Source of the DNA: Paracraurococcus ruber
Lineage (GTDB): Bacteria > Pseudomonadota > Alphaproteobacteria > Acetobacterales > Acetobacteraceae
DNA length: 64,000 nt
NCBI RefSeq assembly: GCF_004353985.1
Contig: NZ_SMOA01000005.1
Span: 22,640-86,639 of the forward strand
Reading direction: 5' to 3'
The notes beneath the pieces were generated by a model. The model ran no database searches. It was not told the DNA's origin and saw nothing but the letters and a program-made list of their open reading frames with translations. Both the position numbers and the translations under genes were made by a program. Below are positions 1-10,231 of the stretch, piece by piece; the stretch's first letter is position 1; each line of letters begins with the position of its first letter.

Positions 1-130
1 TGTGCTGCACCGGAAGGGCTGCGCCGAGGCGCAGGGATTCCTGTTCAGCCATCCCTGCCCGGCCGGCGAGGTCCCGGCGCTGCTGCGCCGGCTGGACACC
101 GCGCTGCTGGAACAGGCCGTGCTGTCCTGA
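1..130 (+). CDS. EAL-domain protein, C-terminal end only
   Basis: The reading frame enters from outside the window and stops at 128-130. The last 42 residues contain GCAEAQGFLFSHPCPAGEV, which matches the end of EAL (c-di-GMP phosphodiesterase) domains, where G-C-x-x-x-Q-G-[FY]-L-F-S-x-P is the closing motif. Catalytic residues lie outside the window, so activity cannot be judged. It is probably the C-terminus of a GGDEF-EAL or stand-alone EAL protein. The family call is fairly sure despite the short fragment. Confidence 0.75.
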   Translation, partial: VLHRKGCAEAQGFLFSHPCPAGEVPALLRRLDTALLEQAVLS

Positions 131-555
131 CCGCGGCCGGCCGCCGCCGGCACCGCGTATGCTGTCGGGGGTCGCTGCTTACGATGGGCGACACGCCTGG
201 GTCCGCCAGACGGACAAGCGGCGCGACGGTAGGCGCCGCGAAGGGCAGGCCGGAGCCAGGACGCCGCCCGCCCCGGCACACCCTGCGGTCGCCTGGCTGG
301 GAACGCTCGGGAAGCAGGACGCCTGACCGCCGCATCGCATGCGGTCCATGGCCGGGCGGCCCTCGTCACCCCGGGGCGTTTGGGGCCCGGTACGAAGCCC
401 CGGGTGGATGCCTTCGCTTGGCAGGCCGGGGGATGGGGCGGTGGTGTGTTCAGCGAAATGCGCGATCCATCGCGGCGCGCTAACCCACGTCGCCCGGAAC
501 CGCCGGCAGCGCGGTCTTCAGGGCGCCTCCGGCGGTGACGGCGTCGCGCATCGCC
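131..555. other. gap, no gene recognised
   Basis: There are 425 bases between the EAL tail and the next supported gene. Short frames on both strands have arginine- and proline-rich translations typical of shadow frames in GC-rich DNA. I see no RNA gene or clear promoter. Confidence 0.5.
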
Positions 556-843
556 TCATTGGTCAACGGCTTCCACAAGAAGCGTGGCAAAGTCGTCCGG
601 ATCCTCGCCTGCGCTGCCTTCACCCTGCGCGTCGTGCAGCGCCTGCCGCCAGCGCAGCGTTTCCGCCACCTGGGCCGGACGGACGGCCAGCCCTGCCTTG
701 CCATCCCACCGGGGCACGCCGACGGCATCAATCTCCCATAGCGCGGCGCCGAGACCGGCCAGCAGGGTTTCGGCCTCGGCCAGCGTGTCGGCGGCGAAGA
801 CCAGAACGGCCCGATCCTCGATCAGCACCGTGTAGAGCGGCAT
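556..843 (-). CDS. small hypothetical protein, 95 aa
   Basis: The product is acidic and globular-looking, beginning MPLYTVLIEDRAVLVFAADT, with no signal peptide or membrane segment. The start is supported by a GGAAGGAG-type ribosome binding site on the minus strand about 10 bases upstream of the ATG at 843. A mixed alpha/beta pattern at the N-terminus (YTVLIEDRAVLVFA) followed by a helix (TLAEAETLLAGLGAAL) suggests a small folded domain. I do not recognise the family. It stands alone, with nearly 500 non-coding bases toward the EAL tail. Confidence 0.55.
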   Translation of the reverse strand: MPLYTVLIEDRAVLVFAADTLAEAETLLAGLGAALWEIDAVGVPRWDGKAGLAVRPAQVAETLRWRQALHDAQGEGSAGEDPDDFATLLVEAVDQ

Positions 844-1584
844 GATTTCCTGGCTCCTTCCACGCCTGGCTCCGGCCCAGGGCCCGGCCGAGGCCAGGTC
901 GCGTCATGGTCGCGTCCCGCCATCCCTTGCCGCGCCCGATCCGGGTCGCGCCCGCATCCTCCAAGCCGCCCAGACCGGGCATCGCCTGTCGAAGGTGCGG
1001 CCGTGCAAGCTGGCGCGCGGGGGTCGGAGCGCTTTTCCCCTGGGACCGTGCGGCGCTGTAGCAGCAGGGGCGAAGCGGCCGCCGCGTCGGGGTGCCTCAT
1101 TGCATCCAGGACCCGCAGGCGGTCTCCGGAACCGTGCGTTTCATGCGATGCGACGACGGTGAGGATTTCCGCGACCGATGTTGCACAGCCGACCAGAGCC
1201 CTCTGCGCCGACCCGGATGCTTCGACCTGGGCGCCCATGCCGAGCGCATCGCCGATACCGAGGACTGCACGGATGGTCCCGGCGGTGCCTATGGCAATCC
1301 GCAGCGCGCCGATCCGCATTGACCCGGTATCGCGGGTGCGAACCCTTCGGCCGCGACAGGTCACTGATCGGAGCCGGCAGGAGGTGTGCCCATCGGCTGC
1401 GGCCCATGTCCGGTGGCGCCTGACCGCGCTGGCCCGGCCCGACGGGATGGTAGGACGGGCAAGGCGCCCGGGTCGGCCGCGGTTGACCGGGGCACGGCAC
1501 AGAAAAACGGGGGAGTTGAATGGGTTAAAACCCTGGCAATCGCGTCGGGCTTTCTGGTGGCAGGCAGCGAACCAGGTCTTTGCC
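844..1584. other. gap, no convincing gene
   Basis: These 740 bases are open in several frames on both strands, but the translations are compositionally poor (rich in R, P, C and S). One minus-strand frame starting with the ATG at 1319 (MRIGALRIAIGTAGTIRAVL...) looks slightly better than the others, but it has no recognisable family and no clear ribosome binding site, so it is not called. Confidence 0.4.
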
Positions 1585-2085
1585 ATGATTATGGATCAGC
1601 AGCGGGCGGATCGGCGCGACCCCGTGACCGGCACCGCGACGGCCGAGGCTATGCTGCATTTCGTCGAGGCGGCGCTCGACGTCTCGGACTTCGAAGGTCC
1701 CTTGGTGGCCGTCATCGTATTGGGGCTCGATGGTTTGGACGCGATCGCGGCGACCGACCAGGACGGCATTCTGCTGGGTGTGGCCGACCGGCTGCGGGCC
1801 GGGGTGCGAGCACATGATCTGGTCGGCCGCCTGCCACGCGGCTTCGTCATCTGCCTGCCGGAAGTGTTCAGCAGCGGGGCCCAGAAAGCGGCGCAGCGGC
1901 TCCAACGGCTGGTCGCCGGCGCGCCGCTGCCGAGCACCACCGGTCCGGTCAGCCTCGGCTGCAGCATCGGCCTGGCATTCGGCCGCGGTCCCGGCAGCTC
2001 GGCCCGGGACCTGATCGCCTGCGCCACGACGGCCCTTGCCGATGCGCAGGCGGCCGGGGGTGGTACGATCATGATGGGATCCTGA
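1585..2085 (+). CDS. degenerate GGDEF-domain protein, 166 aa
   Basis: The product has the fold signature of a diguanylate cyclase domain: DPVTGTATAEAML near residue 11, a VIVLGLDGLDAI strand-helix, a GILLGVADRLRAGVRAHDLVGRL helix, and a late SLGCSIGLAF strand. At the position of the active-site GG(D/E)EF turn it reads GRLPRGFVICLP, so the catalytic loop is lost and cyclase activity is unlikely. A receptor or protein-interaction role is possible. The ATG at 1585 was chosen because the GGDEF fold begins just after it and upstream residues look non-coding; the ATG at 1591 is an alternative. It lies beside an MCP and the first che cluster. Confidence 0.65.
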   Translation: MIMDQQRADRRDPVTGTATAEAMLHFVEAALDVSDFEGPLVAVIVLGLDGLDAIAATDQDGILLGVADRLRAGVRAHDLVGRLPRGFVICLPEVFSSGAQKAAQRLQRLVAGAPLPSTTGPVSLGCSIGLAFGRGPGSSARDLIACATTALADAQAAGGGTIMMGS

Positions 2086-2292
2086 TCCAGCGCCGTCATC
2101 CGGTGCGAAAGCGGTCACGCCCATCACGCCCGGACCGCCGCGGCCAAAGGGCGTCCCTGCGGCGGGATGGACTGTTCCGGGCGATCGCCATGGCGCACCG
2201 GATGACGACCCGCACGCAATCGAGCCCCGGCGGCACCAAGTCACAGCCGGCTACCGGCGAAGCGTGCGGCCCGACAAGGTTCGGAGTCAGCC

Positions 2293-3468
2293 TCAGAAAA
2301 GCTCGATCGAGCCTTCCGCTGGCGTTCCGGCCATGCCGCCGGCATGGGCCATGCGCTGCGCCTGCATGACATAGGCCTGCTCCATCGGCCGCAGCAGGAC
2401 ATCCTCCACCGACTCCAGCACGCCGGTCCCATGCAGCGCCGCTGCCAGCCCGCCGGCATGTCGGCCGATGCTCCCCAATCCATCGCGCACCTGGTCGAGG
2501 CGCTGGCGCGCGATGTCCTGCGACTGGGCGGCGCTCATCGCCTCCAATGCCCGCCTGGCGATCGCCTGGCCGGCATCCCGGGCGATCCCGAGTGTGCCCG
2601 AGGCCTCGGCCGCCAGACGCGAGAACCCCTGCTCCGCGGCAAGCGCCTGGGCTTCGGTGGTCTCCAGCAAAGCATCCTCAGCGGTGGTGTCCTGGGCATC
2701 GGACATGCGCCGGCGCATGATGTCGCGGAGGCGTTGGATGCCGCCATTCACCTCGGCGGAAACGCGGGCAGCCTCGTCGGCAAGGCCGCGGACCTCGTTG
2801 GCGACGACCGAGAAGCCGCGACCGGCCTCGCCGGCCCGTGCCGCCTCGATCGTCGCGTTGAGCGACAGCAACCGGGTCTGAGCTGCGATCTGAGCGATGG
2901 CGGCGATGGCCGAGGCGAAGCGCTGTGTCTCCTCCGTGATGCTGGCATAGATGTCGCGGTCGGCCTTGGCCTCGGCCGCACGGCTCTGGATCCGGTCGCG
3001 CAGCGCGTGCACCGCGCTGCGCATGGTGGTCGCTTTGTCCGCGCCATCGGCTGTCAGCTGCAGCGACCGCTGTTCCGCCTCCGTCAGGCGGGCGAGCAGG
3101 TCCCTCACATCCTCCTCCAGCAAGCCAAGGCGCCGGATGCTGTCGAGCGCCGCCGTCTCCGACTCATCCACCGCGCCCTGGACCTGCCGCTGCAGGATGC
3201 CGGTCACCTCGCCGTAGCGATCCAGCGCCGCCGCGACATCGGTTGAGGTCGAGACTGTCACTGGATCGGCCGGTGCCATCGCCGGCGTGGCCATGCCGAC
3301 CGCCGGGCGTGTCGCCTGCGGGACGTTTGGCACGGTGAACCGGACATGGAGGGTGCAGGCGAGACAGGCCATGGCAGCAATCGTCGGACCGGGATCCGCC
3401 AGGCCCATGGCGCGCAACAGATGCGCGACGACCAAGCCGAGCGCGACGCCGACGAGCAGATGAAGCAT
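2293..3468 (-). CDS. methyl-accepting chemotaxis protein with short N-terminal membrane hairpin
   Basis: The C-terminal half carries the MCP signalling hairpin, with the tip reading [42 protein letters not shown]. The N-terminus has two hydrophobic segments ([15 protein letters not shown] and [15 protein letters not shown]) separated by only about 15 residues, so there is no periplasmic sensor and no HAMP domain that I can see. Sensing is therefore likely cytoplasmic or membrane-based. The start is uncertain: the ATG at 3468 is used because it sits just before the first membrane segment, though the frame is open to 3609. The gene lies upstream of the first che cluster on the opposite strand. 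Confidence 0.8.
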   Translation of the reverse strand: MLHLLVGVALGLVVAHLLRAMGLADPGPTIAAMACLACTLHVRFTVPNVPQATRPAVGMATPAMAPADPVTVSTSTDVAAALDRYGEVTGILQRQVQGAVDESETAALDSIRRLGLLEEDVRDLLARLTEAEQRSLQLTADGADKATTMRSAVHALRDRIQSRAAEAKADRDIYASITEETQRFASAIAAIAQIAAQTRLLSLNATIEAARAGEAGRGFSVVANEVRGLADEAARVSAEVNGGIQRLRDIMRRRMSDAQDTTAEDALLETTEAQALAAEQGFSRLAAEASGTLGIARDAGQAIARRALEAMSAAQSQDIARQRLDQVRDGLGSIGRHAGGLAAALHGTGVLESVEDVLLRPMEQAYVMQAQRMAHAGGMAGTPAEGSIELF

Positions 3469-3738
3469 GGCGCCGGGCAGCCGGACCGGCGGCGAAAGCG
3501 CTGGACGAATAGCAATGCTCAAGGATGGGACCCCGCAGCCGATGCAGCCTTCCGCACCCGGGTCTGGGTCACTAGGCGTCGGCACGCCGACAACCGGCGG
3601 ATGCGCCAAGCACGGGCCCGGGGCAGGGCCGTGACACGGAGTGCCATAGGCAGGTTAAGGGAACACTGCCTCACAATACGGGGCTCTGAACACATTTTTG
3701 GACGTCTTTAAGCCGCCTGAAACGGTCCCCGCCCATCA

Positions 3739-4089
3739 ATGCGCCCCATGACGCAACCGCATTCAGGCAGCGAAGGGGGCGCCGTGACCGTGCAAGGGAC
3801 AGCCACCGCTGTGATCCCATTGGCGGGGACATTGACCATCGCCACCGCCGCGCAGACCCGCGCGACGCTGCTGGCGGCGATCCCTGCCGATGGCGATGTC
3901 ATGATCGACTGCCGGGAAGCAAGCGGGTTCGACGCCAGCTTCCTGCAACTGCTCGAATCCACCCGGCTGCTTGTCATGGCGCGCGGCGGAATACTGCGCT
4001 TGGCCGAGGCGGTACCCGATGCGCTGCGGCAGGCGCTGACCGAGGCTGGCCTCACCGGCTGGGCCGAGCCGGCAGGAGCGCCGTCATGA
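3739..4089 (+). CDS. STAS-domain protein of the first che cluster
   Basis: This 116-aa single STAS (anti-sigma-factor-antagonist-like) domain has the pattern TAVIPLAGTLTIATAAQTRATLL then VMIDCREASGFDASFLQLLES. The usual D-S-S-G phosphoacceptor turn reads D-A-S-F, which keeps a serine at the likely site. It is the first gene of an eight-gene unit and overlaps cheY by four bases (ATGA), so the two are probably co-translated. STAS proteins occur in several che clusters, but the partner here is unknown. ATGs lie at 3739 and 3748 and either could be used. Confidence 0.75.
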   Translation: MRPMTQPHSGSEGGAVTVQGTATAVIPLAGTLTIATAAQTRATLLAAIPADGDVMIDCREASGFDASFLQLLESTRLLVMARGGILRLAEAVPDALRQALTEAGLTGWAEPAGAPS

Positions 4090-4448
4090 GAACGGTTCTG
4101 ACCGTCGATGACAGCGCCAGCATCCGTCAGGTCGTCGCCAACCTCCTTACCAACGCCGGCTACCGGGTGGTCGAAGCGGCGAATGGCGCCGAGGGCCTGA
4201 AGCAACTCCAGGCCGGCGGCGTGAACTTGGTCGTCACCGACCTGAACATGCCGGTCATGGACGGGCTGACCTTCATCCGGGAGGCGCGGAAGCTGCCGAC
4301 GGGGAAGGGCATCCCGATCTTGTTCCTGTCGACGGAATCCGATGCTGTGAAGAAGCAGCAGGCGAAGGAAGCGGGCGCCACCGGCTGGATCGTCAAGCCC
4401 TTCCAGAACGACCAGTTCCTTGCCGTCGTCGGGAAGGTCCTGCGGTGA
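4086..4448 (+). CDS. cheY: CheY-type single-domain response regulator
   Basis: A 120-aa receiver domain with the acidic pair D8-D9, phosphoacceptor D52 (VVTDLNMPVMDG), a T/S position in LSTES and K104 (IVKPF); all phosphorylation-site residues are present. It would take phosphate from the CheA encoded immediately downstream, whose GTG start overlaps this stop (GTGA). No output domain is present. Whether it targets the flagellar motor is unclear, since two more CheY proteins are encoded near the flagellar genes. Confidence 0.9.
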   Translation: MRTVLTVDDSASIRQVVANLLTNAGYRVVEAANGAEGLKQLQAGGVNLVVTDLNMPVMDGLTFIREARKLPTGKGIPILFLSTESDAVKKQQAKEAGATGWIVKPFQNDQFLAVVGKVLR

Positions 4449-6469
4449 GCGGCAGCCTGCCGGACCCGGCCGAGACCTATCGCCAGGAAGCCGCCGAACT
4501 GCTCGACATGCTCGAGCAGAGCCTGCTCGACCTCGACCATCGGCCCGATGACCGGGATCTGGTGGACACTGCCTTCCGCGCCCTGCACACCATCAAGGGC
4601 TCGGGGGCCATGTTCGGCTTCGATTCCGTCGCGGCCTTCACCCATGAATTCGAGACGGCCTTCGACCGGGTGCGCGCCGGGCTCGCGCCCTGCAGCCGGG
4701 CATTGGTCGCCGCCGCGCTGCGCGCGCGGGACCATATCCGTGGTCTGATCGAGGCGCCGGACGCGACCGACCCGGCCGTCGGCGACACCATCCTGTCGGC
4801 GCTGCATGCGGCGGTGTCGGATGACGCCGCCGCACCGGCGCCGGCCTTGCCGCCGACTGCACCGGAGAGCGCTTCTGCGAGCCCCCGCACCTGGCGGATA
4901 TGCTTCCGGCCGGGACCGGACGCGCTGGTCAACGGCACCAATCCCCTGCTGATGCTGGAGGAGTTGCGCGGCCTGGGCCGCGCCAGGGTCACGGCCCTTC
5001 TGGACCGAGTACCCCCGCTCGACGCCATCGATCCGGAGAGCTGCTACCTCGGCTGGGAGGTGATGCTGGAGACGGCCGCACCGCGCTCGGCGATCGAGGA
5101 AGTGTTCCTCTTCATCCTCGACGACGCGGCCGTCCGGATCGAGCCGCCGTCCGACGACACTGCCGCCCAGGCGGAGCCCGGACCCGCTGCGGCCATCGCC
5201 GCCACCCCCGATCTGGCCGAGGCCGAGCCTCCCTCCGTCGTGCCGCCGCTTCGGCCCGGGCGGTCGGATCCGGACATCGGCCGTGTCGGCGGCAGCCTGC
5301 GCGTCCAGGCCGAACGGCTGGATGCCTTGATGGACCGGGTCGGCGAGCTGGTCATCTGCCAGGCCAGGCTGCACCAGCTGGCCGGCGCGGGCGCCGACCC
5401 GGGCCTGACGGCCGTGGCAGAGGAGATCGGCCGCCTGGTGTCGGAACTGCGCGATACGACCATGGGCATCCGCATGGTGCCCATCGGATCGCTGTTCACC
5501 CGCTTCCGCCGTCTGCTGCACGATCTCTCGCGCGACCTCGGCAAGCCGGTGGAGCTGGTGACCAGCGGCGAGGAGACCGAGCTCGACAAGACCATGATCG
5601 AGCGCATGGCCGATCCGCTGGTCCACCTGATCCGCAACGCCGTGGATCATGGGCTGGAGGCACCGGACGCACGCGAGGCCGCGGGAAAGCCCCGTGCCGG
5701 TGGCATCCGCCTGGTTGCCCGCCATGCCGGGGCCGAAGTTCTCGTGACCGTGGCCGATGATGGGCGCGGGCTGGACGCCGAACGGATCCGCGCAAAGGCG
5801 GTCGAGAATGGCCTGATCGCCGCCGATGCCCGGCTGACCGAACCGGAGATCCACCAGCTTATCTTCCATCCTGGCTTCTCCACCGCGCGCGAGATCTCCG
5901 CGATCTCCGGCCGTGGCGTCGGCATGGACGTGGTCAAGCGCACGATCGAAGCCCTGCGAGGCAGCATCGAGGTGACCTCGCGCCCCGGTCACGGCACGGA
6001 GGTCACGCTCCGCCTGCCGCTGACCCTGGCGATCATCGAAGGGCTGCTGGTGCGGGTCGGCCGCGGCATCTATGCCATCCCGCTGTCGGCGGTCGAGGAA
6101 TGTGTCGAGCTACCGCCGGATGAGGCTTCGCGTGGTGGCTTCAGCCTGCTCTCCATCCGCGGCGCGCTGGTCCCCTTCCTGCGGCTGCGGGAGCTGCTGC
6201 GCACGGGGACGGCGCCGGACCCCTACCAGAAGGTGGTGATCATCGCCGCGGGCGAGCATCGTGTCGGCCTGGTCGTCGACCAGATCCTCGGCAGCCATCA
6301 GACGGTCATCAAGTCGCTGTCGCGGTTGCATGCCGACGTGAAGACCTTCTCAGGCGCGACCATCCTTGGCGACGGCACGGTCGCCCTGATCCTGGACGTG
6401 GCCCAGCTGCTGGAGATCGGCCAGGCGGAGGAGGAACGAGGACGGGCAAAGCTGCGGGAGGCGGCATGA
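4445..6469 (+). CDS. cheA: chemotaxis histidine kinase CheA (cluster 1)
   Basis: A 674-aa CheA. An Hpt domain occupies about residues 1-105 with H48 in ALHTIKGSG. A variable region of about 175 residues follows, then the dimerisation helix (RLDALMDRVGELVICQARL, about 290-345). The HATPase domain has N-box HLIRNAVDHGLE near 395, ATP-lid glycines in DDGRGLD and GRGVGMDVV, and a CheW-like domain from about 520 to the end. The variable region does not look like a canonical P2 domain. The GTG start overlaps cheY and the stop overlaps cheW (ATGA). Confidence 0.95.
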   Translation: MSGSLPDPAETYRQEAAELLDMLEQSLLDLDHRPDDRDLVDTAFRALHTIKGSGAMFGFDSVAAFTHEFETAFDRVRAGLAPCSRALVAAALRARDHIRGLIEAPDATDPAVGDTILSALHAAVSDDAAAPAPALPPTAPESASASPRTWRICFRPGPDALVNGTNPLLMLEELRGLGRARVTALLDRVPPLDAIDPESCYLGWEVMLETAAPRSAIEEVFLFILDDAAVRIEPPSDDTAAQAEPGPAAAIAATPDLAEAEPPSVVPPLRPGRSDPDIGRVGGSLRVQAERLDALMDRVGELVICQARLHQLAGAGADPGLTAVAEEIGRLVSELRDTTMGIRMVPIGSLFTRFRRLLHDLSRDLGKPVELVTSGEETELDKTMIERMADPLVHLIRNAVDHGLEAPDAREAAGKPRAGGIRLVARHAGAEVLVTVADDGRGLDAERIRAKAVENGLIAADARLTEPEIHQLIFHPGFSTAREISAISGRGVGMDVVKRTIEALRGSIEVTSRPGHGTEVTLRLPLTLAIIEGLLVRVGRGIYAIPLSAVEECVELPPDEASRGGFSLLSIRGALVPFLRLRELLRTGTAPDPYQKVVIIAAGEHRVGLVVDQILGSHQTVIKSLSRLHADVKTFSGATILGDGTVALILDVAQLLEIGQAEEERGRAKLREAA

Positions 6470-6921
6470 TGGCCCCGGCAGCCACGCCAGACCAAGCGGT
6501 GGACGTGCTCACCCTTGAGATCGGCACCGAGGTCTTTGCGATCGAGGCCACGGCGGTGCGCGAGATCCTCGATCTTGTGCCGGTGACGGAGGTGCCCGGT
6601 GCACGCCCCTTCGTCGGGGGCGTCATCAATGTGCGCGGCCGCATCGTGCCGCTGGTGGACATGCGCCTCCGCCTGGCCATGCCGCCAGCCGCGCCGACTG
6701 CGGATACGCGCATCATCGTGCTCGACATCGCGCTTGAGGGCGAACCGACCGCTGTCGGCATCCTCGCCGACCGGGTGAACGAGGTGGTGCAGCTTGACCT
6801 CGGGATGCTCGAGGAAGCGCCCCGCCTCGGCCTTCGCTGGCAGCCGGAATTCATCCGAAGCGTCGGCATGCGGTCCGGGCGGCTAGTCGTCCTGCCCGAC
6901 CTCGAACGCATCCTCACCTGA
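6466..6921 (+). CDS. cheW: CheW coupling protein
   Basis: A 151-aa single CheW domain with [23 protein letters not shown] followed by [20 protein letters not shown], the hallmark beta strands that bind CheA and MCP tips. It would link the cluster-1 CheA to the MCP encoded 50 bases downstream. A second cheW follows that MCP. Start and stop overlaps indicate translation coupled to cheA. Confidence 0.93.
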   Translation: MMAPAATPDQAVDVLTLEIGTEVFAIEATAVREILDLVPVTEVPGARPFVGGVINVRGRIVPLVDMRLRLAMPPAAPTADTRIIVLDIALEGEPTAVGILADRVNEVVQLDLGMLEEAPRLGLRWQPEFIRSVGMRSGRLVVLPDLERILT

Positions 6922-6971
6922 AGCCGACAGCGCCCATCCCATCCCCATCGATCCACCCAGGGACCACGACC

Positions 6972-8801
6972 GTGCGGATCACCATCAAGACGAAGCTCTT
7001 CGCCGCCTTCGGCGCCATCATCCTGCTGCTGGCCGGCATGGCCGCACTTGGCATCTCAAGCCTCGCCAACCTCGACGGCAAGCTGGAATACATCCTCGAC
7101 AGTCCGGTGCCGCGGGTCGAGCGGTCGCTGATCGCCACCACGGACATGGTGCTCCTGGTACGCGCCGAGAAGAACACGATCCTTTCTCAAGGCGACAGGA
7201 GTTCCGTCGAGCGTTTCGAGCAGGAGATGCTGCAGCGGCGAGATGCGCTCCTGGCCGCGATGGACACCGGCATCGCAAGGGCGTCGGAACAGGGCCGGCC
7301 GCGATGGCAGGCTGCGAAGGCCGCATTCCAGCAATACGTCCAGGTGCAGGAGCGCATCCGGGAGGCCTTGCGTGCCGGTGACCAGATCCAGGCGGTCACG
7401 CTCTCCATGGGGCCGGCACGGCAGCGGGTTGCCGAGGTGATGGAGCGGCTGGCGGAGATCGTGTCGCTGAACCAGGCGGCGATGAAGGAAGCACGGGCAG
7501 CCGCAGCGGCGACCTATGCGGACACCCGCAGCCTCCTGCTTGGCCTCACCGCTGGCGCCCTGCTGCTGGCCATCGGCGCCGCACTCTGGATCGCGCTGTC
7601 CATCAGCCGTGGGTTGTCGAGGGCGGCCGCGCTGGCCCAGGCCGTGGCAGAGGGCGACCTGACCCAGACGGTGACGGTCAGCACGCGGGACGAGGTGCGT
7701 GACCTCGTGGACGCCATGGGCCGGATGACCGAGAACCTGCGCAAGACCGCGGACATTGCCGAGCGGATCGCCGCCGGCGATCTGTCGGTCCAGGCCAAGC
7801 GCCTCTCAGACAAGGACGCGATGGGGATCGCGCTGGAGAAGATGCTCGAACGCCTTCAGGCCGTGGTCACGGAAGCGATGGCGGCCGCGAACAACGTCGC
7901 CTCCGGTAGCCAGCAGCTCTCCTCCAGCTCCGAGCAGCTCGCCCAGGGCGCGAGCGAGCAGGCCAGTTCCACCGAGGAAGCCTCCTCCTCCATGGAACAG
8001 ATGGCGGCGAACATCCGCCAGAACGCGGAGAATGCCGGTCAGACCGAGAAGATCGCCCGGCAATCCTCCGCGGATGCGCAGGCCTCTGGGCAGGCGGTCG
8101 GGGAAGCCGTCGCAGCGATGCAGACCATCGCCGAGAAAATCAACATCGTGCAGGAAATCGCTCGGCAAACCGATCTCCTGGCCCTCAACGCCGCGGTTGA
8201 GGCCGCGCGCGCCGGCGAGCATGGCAAGGGCTTCGCAGTGGTGGCCAGCGAAGTGCGCAAACTGGCCGAACGGAGTCAGGCGGCCGCGGGGGAAATCAGC
8301 ACGCTATCGGCCAATACGCTGCGTACCGCGCGCGACGCAGGCGAGATGCTGCAGCGACTGGTCCCGGACATCAAGCGTACCGCAGAGCTGGTCGAGGAGA
8401 TCACCGCCGCCTGCCGCGAGCAGGATATCGGCGCCAGCCAGATCAACCAGGCGATCCAGGAGCTCGACAAGGTGACGCAGCAGAATGCCGCGGCGTCGGA
8501 GGAGGTCTCGGCAACTTCGGAAGAGCTGTCGGCCCAGGCCGAACTCCTGCAGAGCACCATCTCCTATTTCCGGCTGGCGGAGCAGCCGGGCCCGGCCGCC
8601 GCCGCGCCGGCATCGCGGCCGTTCACCACCGCCCGTCCGCGCCCGACACCTGCCGCAATCCGGACGACGGCCCCGCGGCCGCCACAGCCGCCCCGCAAGC
8701 CCAGCCCGACAGCGAATGGCAAGGCGAATGGCCATGGCGGCTTCAACTTCGATCTCTCGCCGGCTGGCGACGCCCTGGATGCCGAGTTCCAGCGACACTG
8801 A
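6972..8801 (+). CDS. methyl-accepting chemotaxis protein, 4-helix-bundle type
   Basis: A 609-aa classical transmembrane MCP. The first membrane segment is at residues 8-28 ([20 protein letters not shown]), a periplasmic helical region of about 160 residues resembles 4HB_MCP ligand-binding bundles, and the second membrane segment is near 187-208. HAMP follows ([20 protein letters not shown]). The signalling tip reads [45 protein letters not shown] Pro/Ala-rich tail ends without a CheR-docking NWETF-type pentapeptide. The GTG at 6972 gives the canonical Arg-Ile-start membrane anchor. It is the only receptor inside this operon. Confidence 0.92.
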   Translation: MRITIKTKLFAAFGAIILLLAGMAALGISSLANLDGKLEYILDSPVPRVERSLIATTDMVLLVRAEKNTILSQGDRSSVERFEQEMLQRRDALLAAMDTGIARASEQGRPRWQAAKAAFQQYVQVQERIREALRAGDQIQAVTLSMGPARQRVAEVMERLAEIVSLNQAAMKEARAAAAATYADTRSLLLGLTAGALLLAIGAALWIALSISRGLSRAAALAQAVAEGDLTQTVTVSTRDEVRDLVDAMGRMTENLRKTADIAERIAAGDLSVQAKRLSDKDAMGIALEKMLERLQAVVTEAMAAANNVASGSQQLSSSSEQLAQGASEQASSTEEASSSMEQMAANIRQNAENAGQTEKIARQSSADAQASGQAVGEAVAAMQTIAEKINIVQEIARQTDLLALNAAVEAARAGEHGKGFAVVASEVRKLAERSQAAAGEISTLSANTLRTARDAGEMLQRLVPDIKRTAELVEEITAACREQDIGASQINQAIQELDKVTQQNAAASEEVSATSEELSAQAELLQSTISYFRLAEQPGPAAAAPASRPFTTARPRPTPAAIRTTAPRPPQPPRKPSPTANGKANGHGGFNFDLSPAGDALDAEFQRH

Positions 8802-8814
8802 CGGGGACGCTGCC

Positions 8815-9297
8815 ATGTCCGGCCAGACGCAGTTCATCACACTCGGGATTGGCGAGGAGGTCTTCGCCATTCCCATCGCCGAGGTGCAGGAGATCCTCGA
8901 TCTGCGCCCGGTGTCGCGGCTGCCGCACGCGCCGGCCAGCCTTGTCGGACTCATCGATGTGCGCGGGGGGAGCGTACCGGTGATGGACCTGCGCGCGCTG
9001 CTTGGTCTCTCACCGATCGATCCCGGTCCAGGTACCCGCATCCTGGTGCTGGAAGTCGCCCTGCCGACCCAGCGCCTACGTCTTGGCCTGATCGTCGACC
9101 AGGTCTTCGAGGTTACGGGTCTCGACGATGCCCCGGTCGATGCCAGGCCGGAGATCGGGCGGCGCTGGCGGTCTGACTGCATCACCGGAATTGGCCGCCG
9201 CCGCGGCAGCTTCGTGATCCTGCTCGATGTCGCGCGGCTGATACTGGCCGATTCGGCCGTGCTATCGGCTGCCGATGGCCTGACCTTGGCGGCCTGA
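8815..9297 (+). CDS. cheW: CheW coupling protein, second copy
   Basis: A 160-aa CheW domain (FAIPIAEVQEILDLRPVSRLPHAP, then GLIDVRGGSVPVMDLRALLGL). It begins 13 bases after the MCP stop. It differs from the 6466-6921 copy, notably in a longer C-terminus, so it is a diverged paralogue and not a recent duplicate. Two CheW proteins may allow different receptor or array stoichiometry. Confidence 0.92.
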   Translation: MSGQTQFITLGIGEEVFAIPIAEVQEILDLRPVSRLPHAPASLVGLIDVRGGSVPVMDLRALLGLSPIDPGPGTRILVLEVALPTQRLRLGLIVDQVFEVTGLDDAPVDARPEIGRRWRSDCITGIGRRRGSFVILLDVARLILADSAVLSAADGLTLAA

Positions 9298-9382
9298 CGC
9301 GGTGCAGGGACGGTTCGTCCGACGCCATGCCGCATCATCATGGGCGGTCGACACGTCCGCCACGACCGATGGCGCTGAGGGG

Positions 9383-10231
9383 ATGAGTGATCACCGGTTC
9401 CGGCAGGTTGCACAGTTGGTGCAGCAGGCTGTCGGCATCCAACTTCCGCCGGCGAAGCGGGTCATGGTCGAGGGCCGGCTGCGCAAGCGCGCCCAGTCTC
9501 TTGGCTACCAGGGGGTCGACCCCTATTGCGCTGCGCTGTTCGACGAAGGGTTGCTTGAGGCGGAGTACCAGGAACTGGTCAATCTGATCACGACCAACAA
9601 GACGGACTTCTTCCGGGAGGCGGAGCATTTCGAGCTCCTGAGGTCAACGCTGGTTCCTAACCTGCTGGCGGGGCATGGCCATCCGCAAGGCGGGCCCCGG
9701 CTGAAGGTCTGGAGCGCCGCCTGCTCGATCGGCGCGGAAGCCTATACGATCGCCATGGTCCTGGACGACATGACGCGGGCGACGCGCCCACCCTTCCGCT
9801 TTGCTGTCCTGGGCACCGATATTGCCACCCATGTGCTGGAGCATGCAGAGCGGGCGATCTATCCGGCCGCCATGCTGGATCCCGTACCGGGGGAATTGCG
9901 GCTGCGCTACACGCTCCGGTCACGCGACCCGACGCAGCCATTGCTCCGCATCGTGCCAGAGCTGCGGCGGCATGTCCGCTTCGCGCAGCTGAACCTGATG
10001 AATGCGCGGTATCCCTGCGACCGCGACGTGGACATCATCTTTTGCCGAAACGTCCTGATCTATTTCGACCGTCCAACACAGGTGGCGATCGTATCGCGCC
10101 TGGCAGGGCATCTGCGTCCCGGCGGCTACCTGATTCTGGGCCATTCGGAGACGGCGGCCGCCAGCGGCGCAGTCGGGCTGCTGCCGGTTGCCTCCACCGT
10201 ATGGCGCCGTAGCGAGGATGAGGCGGCATGA
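9383..10231 (+). CDS. cheR: chemotaxis methyltransferase CheR (cluster 1)
   Basis: About 282 aa. The N-terminal helical domain ([36 protein letters not shown]) is followed by the SAM-dependent methyltransferase domain, with [12 protein letters not shown], the glycine-rich [16 protein letters not shown] motif and the late [13 protein letters not shown] motif. It methylates glutamates of MCPs. The ATG at 9383 is chosen because the CheR fold begins right there; a GTG at 9302 would add 27 unstructured residues. It overlaps cheB by four bases. Confidence 0.93.
   Translation: MSDHRFRQVAQLVQQAVGIQLPPAKRVMVEGRLRKRAQSLGYQGVDPYCAALFDEGLLEAEYQELVNLITTNKTDFFREAEHFELLRSTLVPNLLAGHGHPQGGPRLKVWSAACSIGAEAYTIAMVLDDMTRATRPPFRFAVLGTDIATHVLEHAERAIYPAAMLDPVPGELRLRYTLRSRDPTQPLLRIVPELRRHVRFAQLNLMNARYPCDRDVDIIFCRNVLIYFDRPTQVAIVSRLAGHLRPGGYLILGHSETAAASGAVGLLPVASTVWRRSEDEAA

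Noticed and set aside
1003..1584. N-terminal extension of the GGDEF protein by 194 codons
   Set aside because: The extension is Arg/Ser/Pro-rich and unrelated to any domain; the conserved fold begins right after the ATG at 1585.
822..1586. Minus-strand frame of 254 codons upstream of the GGDEF gene
   Set aside because: Only a short middle stretch looks protein-like; no ribosome binding site or family resemblance, and it overlaps the supported gene at 556-843.
4160..5992. Minus-strand open frame of 610 codons opposite cheY-cheA
   Set aside because: Composition is that of an antisense shadow; the plus strand encodes an intact CheY and CheA with all motifs.
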